Assembly: GCA_034331105.1 (NCBI GenBank)
Contig: JAXQGB010000012.1
Location: 310,001 to 374,000, forward strand
Direction: 5' to 3'
Source of the DNA: Caenicola sp034331105
GTDB taxonomy: Bacteria > Synergistota > Synergistia > Synergistales > Synergistaceae
Length of the DNA stretch: 64,000 bases
The translations under genes were made by a program, and so were the position numbers. The notes below the pieces were generated by a model, which was given only the letters and a program-made list of their open reading frames with translations, ran no database searches and was not told the DNA's origin. Positions within the stretch are counted from its first letter, which is position 1, and each line of letters starts with the position of its first letter. Positions 61,258 through 64,000 of the stretch are shown in pieces.

Positions 61258-62934
61258 TTGTCATCATTTTCTGCCACATTTAAAAAAACCTGCATCCTGG
61301 TCATCTTCTCCATCCTGACCCTGGCAGGAGGCTCTGTCTCATACTCATCGGCATCTGAGATCGTTGCGGCCCCCCTCAACCCGCTTTTTGTCGAATGGCA
61401 GAAAAAAATGGACGAAACAAGGACATCAACCAAGAAAAAAGGAAGCACCGATCCTCTGAACTCAGATGCGTCATATGGCTATGCCCCCTCCCCGATCAAT
61501 TGGTCACACCTTGAAAATGAGATATACAGCGTAGTTAACTCTGCCGGCAGGATGGGAACAAACCCGGTGAGCTATGACCTGAGGCCTGAGATGCCGCCTG
61601 TAAGGAATCAGGGGTATTTTGGGACCTGCTGGACCTTTTCTGCAATGGCAGCGTCAGAGTCAAATCTTATCCATGAAAAAAAGATATTGACCAAGGATAA
61701 TGCAGACCTTTCAGAGTGGTACCTCGCTTATTATGGTTTTAACGACGAGTCAGACGAGTTGCCTTCCTTCACAAATGGGACTGAATACCCGTATCACGAT
61801 GTAGGTGGAAACGACTGGCAGTCTGTCGCCCTTCTTACAAGAGGGACCGGATCTCTTGAGGAATCGTCTGCCGCATACCCCAGCAGCCCTGATGATGCTT
61901 ACAAGCCTGATGTGATTACAAGAAAATATAAACTAAAGAATTCCCTCTACTTAGGGAATGCGGGGTCTTTGGAAGTCCCGCTTGACGAGGGCCGCAGAGA
62001 TTTAGTAAAGGATGCAATAAGAAAGTACGGAACTGTCAGTATCGGAATAATGGCAGGTTATGATTCAGCAGGTTATCTTAACAAGGAGACCGGAGCCTAC
62101 TATACAGGAGGTAAGGATCCCAACCACGCTGTGGGTTTAGTAGGCTGGGATGATAATTATTCAAAGGATAATTTTGGCAAATACAAGCCATCTTCTGACG
62201 GGGCCTGGATAATGAGGAACAGTTGGGGAGCTGATTGGGGTAAAAATGGATATTGCTACGTTTCCTACGAGGAAGAATCTTTGTGCTTTGGCGTCGTTTA
62301 CGAAACAGTGGCTGCACCCGACAAAGAAAAGATCTACCAGTATGACCCTCTCGGGCTCTGCAACTTCATTGATTATCTTTCGGTCGATACTGCATATTTT
62401 GCCAATATCTTTAGGGCTTCAAGAGACGAAAAGATAAACTCTGTCTCATTTTACACCAGTCTGCCCGATAGCCGGTGTACAGTAGAGATATATAAGGATT
62501 GCGGGGATGATCCCATCGGAGGGATCCTTGTTGCCACAAAGAGCCTTACTATTACAGCTCCCGGATATAATACAGTAGATCTTGACCCTGTTGTAAAGAT
62601 ATCAAAATACAGAAAATTTTCTGTTGTCGTAAGTATTTCGAAGTCTGATCGCTCGGATATTGTAATACCTGTTGAATATCCGATAACAGATTATACAGAC
62701 AAGGCTAAGGCATCGGCAGGCCAGAGCTTCATCTCGTGTGACGGAACGGAATGGGAAGACCTGACGGGATTCTCAACCTATAAAAACGCCAACGTATGCA
62801 TAAAAGCTTTTGGCACATCAGAGGATGACCCTGCAAACGGTGGAAGCAGCGGCGGCTGTACAACAGGACCGGGAGTGATCATCCTTATGACTCTTGCAGT
62901 CTTGCCCTTTGCGTGTACAGGGAAGAAGCATTGA
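61258..62934 (+). CDS. Secreted C1A cysteine peptidase with lectin-like domain and Synerg-CTERM tail, copy 2
   Basis: 558 residues. Same plan as copy 1: signal peptide, Cys in NQGYFGTCWTFSAMAASES, His in NHAVGLVGWDDN, Asn in IMRNSWGADWGKNG, lectin-like domain, and tail SSGGCTTGPGVIIL with hydrophobic helix and KKH end. TTG start follows AAAGAGGTG. The two copies are clearly paralogous over their whole length, so the locus arose by duplication with the unknown gene left between them. Confidence 0.92.
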   Translation: MSSFSATFKKTCILVIFSILTLAGGSVSYSSASEIVAAPLNPLFVEWQKKMDETRTSTKKKGSTDPLNSDASYGYAPSPINWSHLENEIYSVVNSAGRMGTNPVSYDLRPEMPPVRNQGYFGTCWTFSAMAASESNLIHEKKILTKDNADLSEWYLAYYGFNDESDELPSFTNGTEYPYHDVGGNDWQSVALLTRGTGSLEESSAAYPSSPDDAYKPDVITRKYKLKNSLYLGNAGSLEVPLDEGRRDLVKDAIRKYGTVSIGIMAGYDSAGYLNKETGAYYTGGKDPNHAVGLVGWDDNYSKDNFGKYKPSSDGAWIMRNSWGADWGKNGYCYVSYEEESLCFGVVYETVAAPDKEKIYQYDPLGLCNFIDYLSVDTAYFANIFRASRDEKINSVSFYTSLPDSRCTVEIYKDCGDDPIGGILVATKSLTITAPGYNTVDLDPVVKISKYRKFSVVVSISKSDRSDIVIPVEYPITDYTDKAKASAGQSFISCDGTEWEDLTGFSTYKNANVCIKAFGTSEDDPANGGSSGGCTTGPGVIILMTLAVLPFACTGKKH

Positions 62935-62994
62935 CAGTAAGCAGGCAGATCATCTGATAAAACAGGCATTCAACGTACTTTTAATATGTGTTAC

Positions 62995-63028
62995 CAAAGA
63001 AAAAGGGGCCTTTCGAAGAAAGGCCCCT
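62995..63028 (-). terminator. Terminator after the glycyl radical enzyme
   Basis: GGGGCCTTTC pairs with GAAAGGCCCC over a TTC loop, followed on the minus strand by TTTTTCTTT. It also has A-rich sequence on the other side and could end the plus-strand peptidase transcript. Confidence 0.9.
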
Positions 63029-63062
63029 GATGCTTATAACTTACCTGTTGATCCGCGCTCGC

Positions 63063-64000
63063 TTAGAACCCTTCCTGGGCGTTCCTTGCGATTATCTCTT
63101 CCTGCTGATAAGAGTCAAGGTCCACGAAGTAATCGCTGTAGCCTGCGACCCTGACAAGAAGTCCGCGGTAGCTGTCGGGATGTTCCTGAGCGTCACGGAG
63201 AGTATCTTCGTCCACAACGTTGAACTGGATATGGTGTCCGCCGAGTTTGAAGTAGGAGCGGATAAGGTTCTTTACTCCTTCGATGCCTTCCTCACCGGCG
63301 AGGACCGAGGGGAGGAAGCGCTGGTTGAGCAGTGTTCCGCCTGATTTTACCTGATCCATTTTTGCCAGTGACTTGACGACTGCCGTAGGTCCGTTGATGT
63401 CAGCGCCGTGGCTCGGAGATGTACCGTCTGATTCAGGCATGCCTGAGAAACGTCCGTTCGGCGAAGCGGCAAGCTTCTGGCCGAAGTAGTTGTGGCATGT
63501 GGTACTGAGCATGTTAAGGTGATATGTCGGCCCAAGAATGCTGTGTTTGCCGTCTATCGTCCTGAAGAGGCTGTCATAGACTCTCTTCATAATGTCATCA
63601 GCATAGTCGTCGTCGTTGCCGAAGAAGGGGGTCTTGTTGCGTAGGGTTAGACGCATCTCCTCTTCGCCTTCCCAGTTCTTTTCCATAGCAGCAACAAGCT
63701 GTTTGAGGGTGTACTTCTTATCGTCGAAAACATGCTTTTTGATCGCTGAAAGGCTGTCCGTTATCGTTCCGATCCCTGTGCACTGGATGTAGTCTGAATT
63801 GTACCGCGGTCCGCCGTTGTAATAGTCTTTGCCGTTCTGAATGCAGTCCCTGATCACGACAGAGAGGAACGTGGCTGCCATCTTCGTTGCGTACTGATAG
63901 CGCAGATAGTTGTCAACTTTGATCTTTGTCTCTACTGTGTAGTTGAGCTGTTTTTCAAATGCAGCATAGAGATCTTCAAAGGTCCTGAACTCACTGATGT
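63063..64000 (-). CDS. Glycyl radical enzyme, C-terminal part
   Basis: Partial: the frame is open past the right edge of the window. The glycyl radical motif RVAGYSDYF lies about 20 residues before the C-terminus, where the family always has it. Upstream blocks (RYNSDYIQCTGIGTITDSL, LAASPNGRFSGMPESDGTSPSHGADINGP, LNQRFLPS) are typical of the PFL2/dehydratase branch, and NGRFSGMP with DGTSPSHG is a substrate-site loop. The substrate (pyruvate, glycerol, hydroxyproline or other) cannot be settled without the N-terminal catalytic Cys loop. Ends the window. Confidence 0.9.
   Translation of the reverse strand, partial: ISEFRTFEDLYAAFEKQLNYTVETKIKVDNYLRYQYATKMAATFLSVVIRDCIQNGKDYYNGGPRYNSDYIQCTGIGTITDSLSAIKKHVFDDKKYTLKQLVAAMEKNWEGEEEMRLTLRNKTPFFGNDDDYADDIMKRVYDSLFRTIDGKHSILGPTYHLNMLSTTCHNYFGQKLAASPNGRFSGMPESDGTSPSHGADINGPTAVVKSLAKMDQVKSGGTLLNQRFLPSVLAGEEGIEGVKNLIRSYFKLGGHHIQFNVVDEDTLRDAQEHPDSYRGLLVRVAGYSDYFVDLDSYQQEEIIARNAQEGF

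Overview
The window reads as chromosomal DNA from an anaerobic, amino-acid-fermenting Synergistota bacterium (a Cloacibacillus/Synergistes-like organism). The strongest lineage marker is a Synerg-CTERM sorting tail on two secreted cysteine peptidases (58341-60056, 61258-62934). Citrate lyase, a glycyl radical enzyme, a B12-type ribonucleotide reductase and several molybdenum/tungsten functions fit an anaerobe. No rRNA, tRNA, CRISPR array, prophage or insertion sequence was recognised.

Layout. 1-6.5 kb: the 3' part of rlmN with a long basic repeat tail, a small membrane protein, then a leftward run of yqeB-like, purA, a GIY-YIG protein, a small secreted protein and glmS. 6.5-10.8 kb: a leftward tungstate importer operon (tupA-tupB-second tupA-tupC); the second tupA is frameshifted, and the leader carries two tandem promoters, each followed by a Moco/Tuco-type RNA structure. 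10.9-12.7 kb: a metallophosphoesterase and a protein of an unrecognised family. 13.3-18 kb: a frameshifted NSS sodium symporter with its 34-residue small subunit, then trkA-trkH. 18-20 kb: class II ribonucleotide reductase behind a pair of NrdR boxes. 20.5-27.1 kb: a YbhJ-type hydratase, NADP isocitrate dehydrogenase and citrate lyase citDEF, which together would link 2-oxoglutarate to acetate and oxaloacetate. 27.1-29.8 kb: molybdate importer modABC.

29.9-39.9 kb: one leftward branched-chain amino acid operon (ilvH-ilvC-leuA-leuC-leuD-leuB-ilvB-ilvD) behind a strong promoter, a 31-residue leader peptide with nine consecutive Leu/Val/Ile codons, and a textbook attenuator. 40-42.6 kb: a Fur-family regulator, a MoeA-like molybdopterin-binding protein and XdhC. 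42.6-46.2 kb: a secreted LolA/DUF4412-like protein, an EamA exporter, a DapB-like reductase, and the alkylation repair pair ogt and an AlkA-like glycosylase. 46.2-50.1 kb: a glycine betaine type ABC importer and a GntR-RCK_C regulator resembling the c-di-AMP receptor BusR.

50.7-54.6 kb: a complete arginine-to-spermidine operon (speD-speA-speE-speB). 54.8-58.2 kb: a leftward three-gene operon of threonine synthase-like, an unidentified fold-type II PLP enzyme and a cyclase-family hydrolase. 58.3-62.9 kb: two C1A peptidase paralogues flanking a second copy of the unrecognised family seen at 11.6 kb. 63-64 kb: the C-terminal end of a glycyl radical enzyme.

Recurring themes are Mo/W supply and use (yqeB-like, tup, mod, MoeA-like, XdhC), osmotic and K+ control with probable c-di-AMP input (BusR-like, Trk), and amino acid metabolism. 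Two genes, the second tupA and the NSS transporter, each carry an apparent single-base deletion; these may be real mutations or sequence errors.
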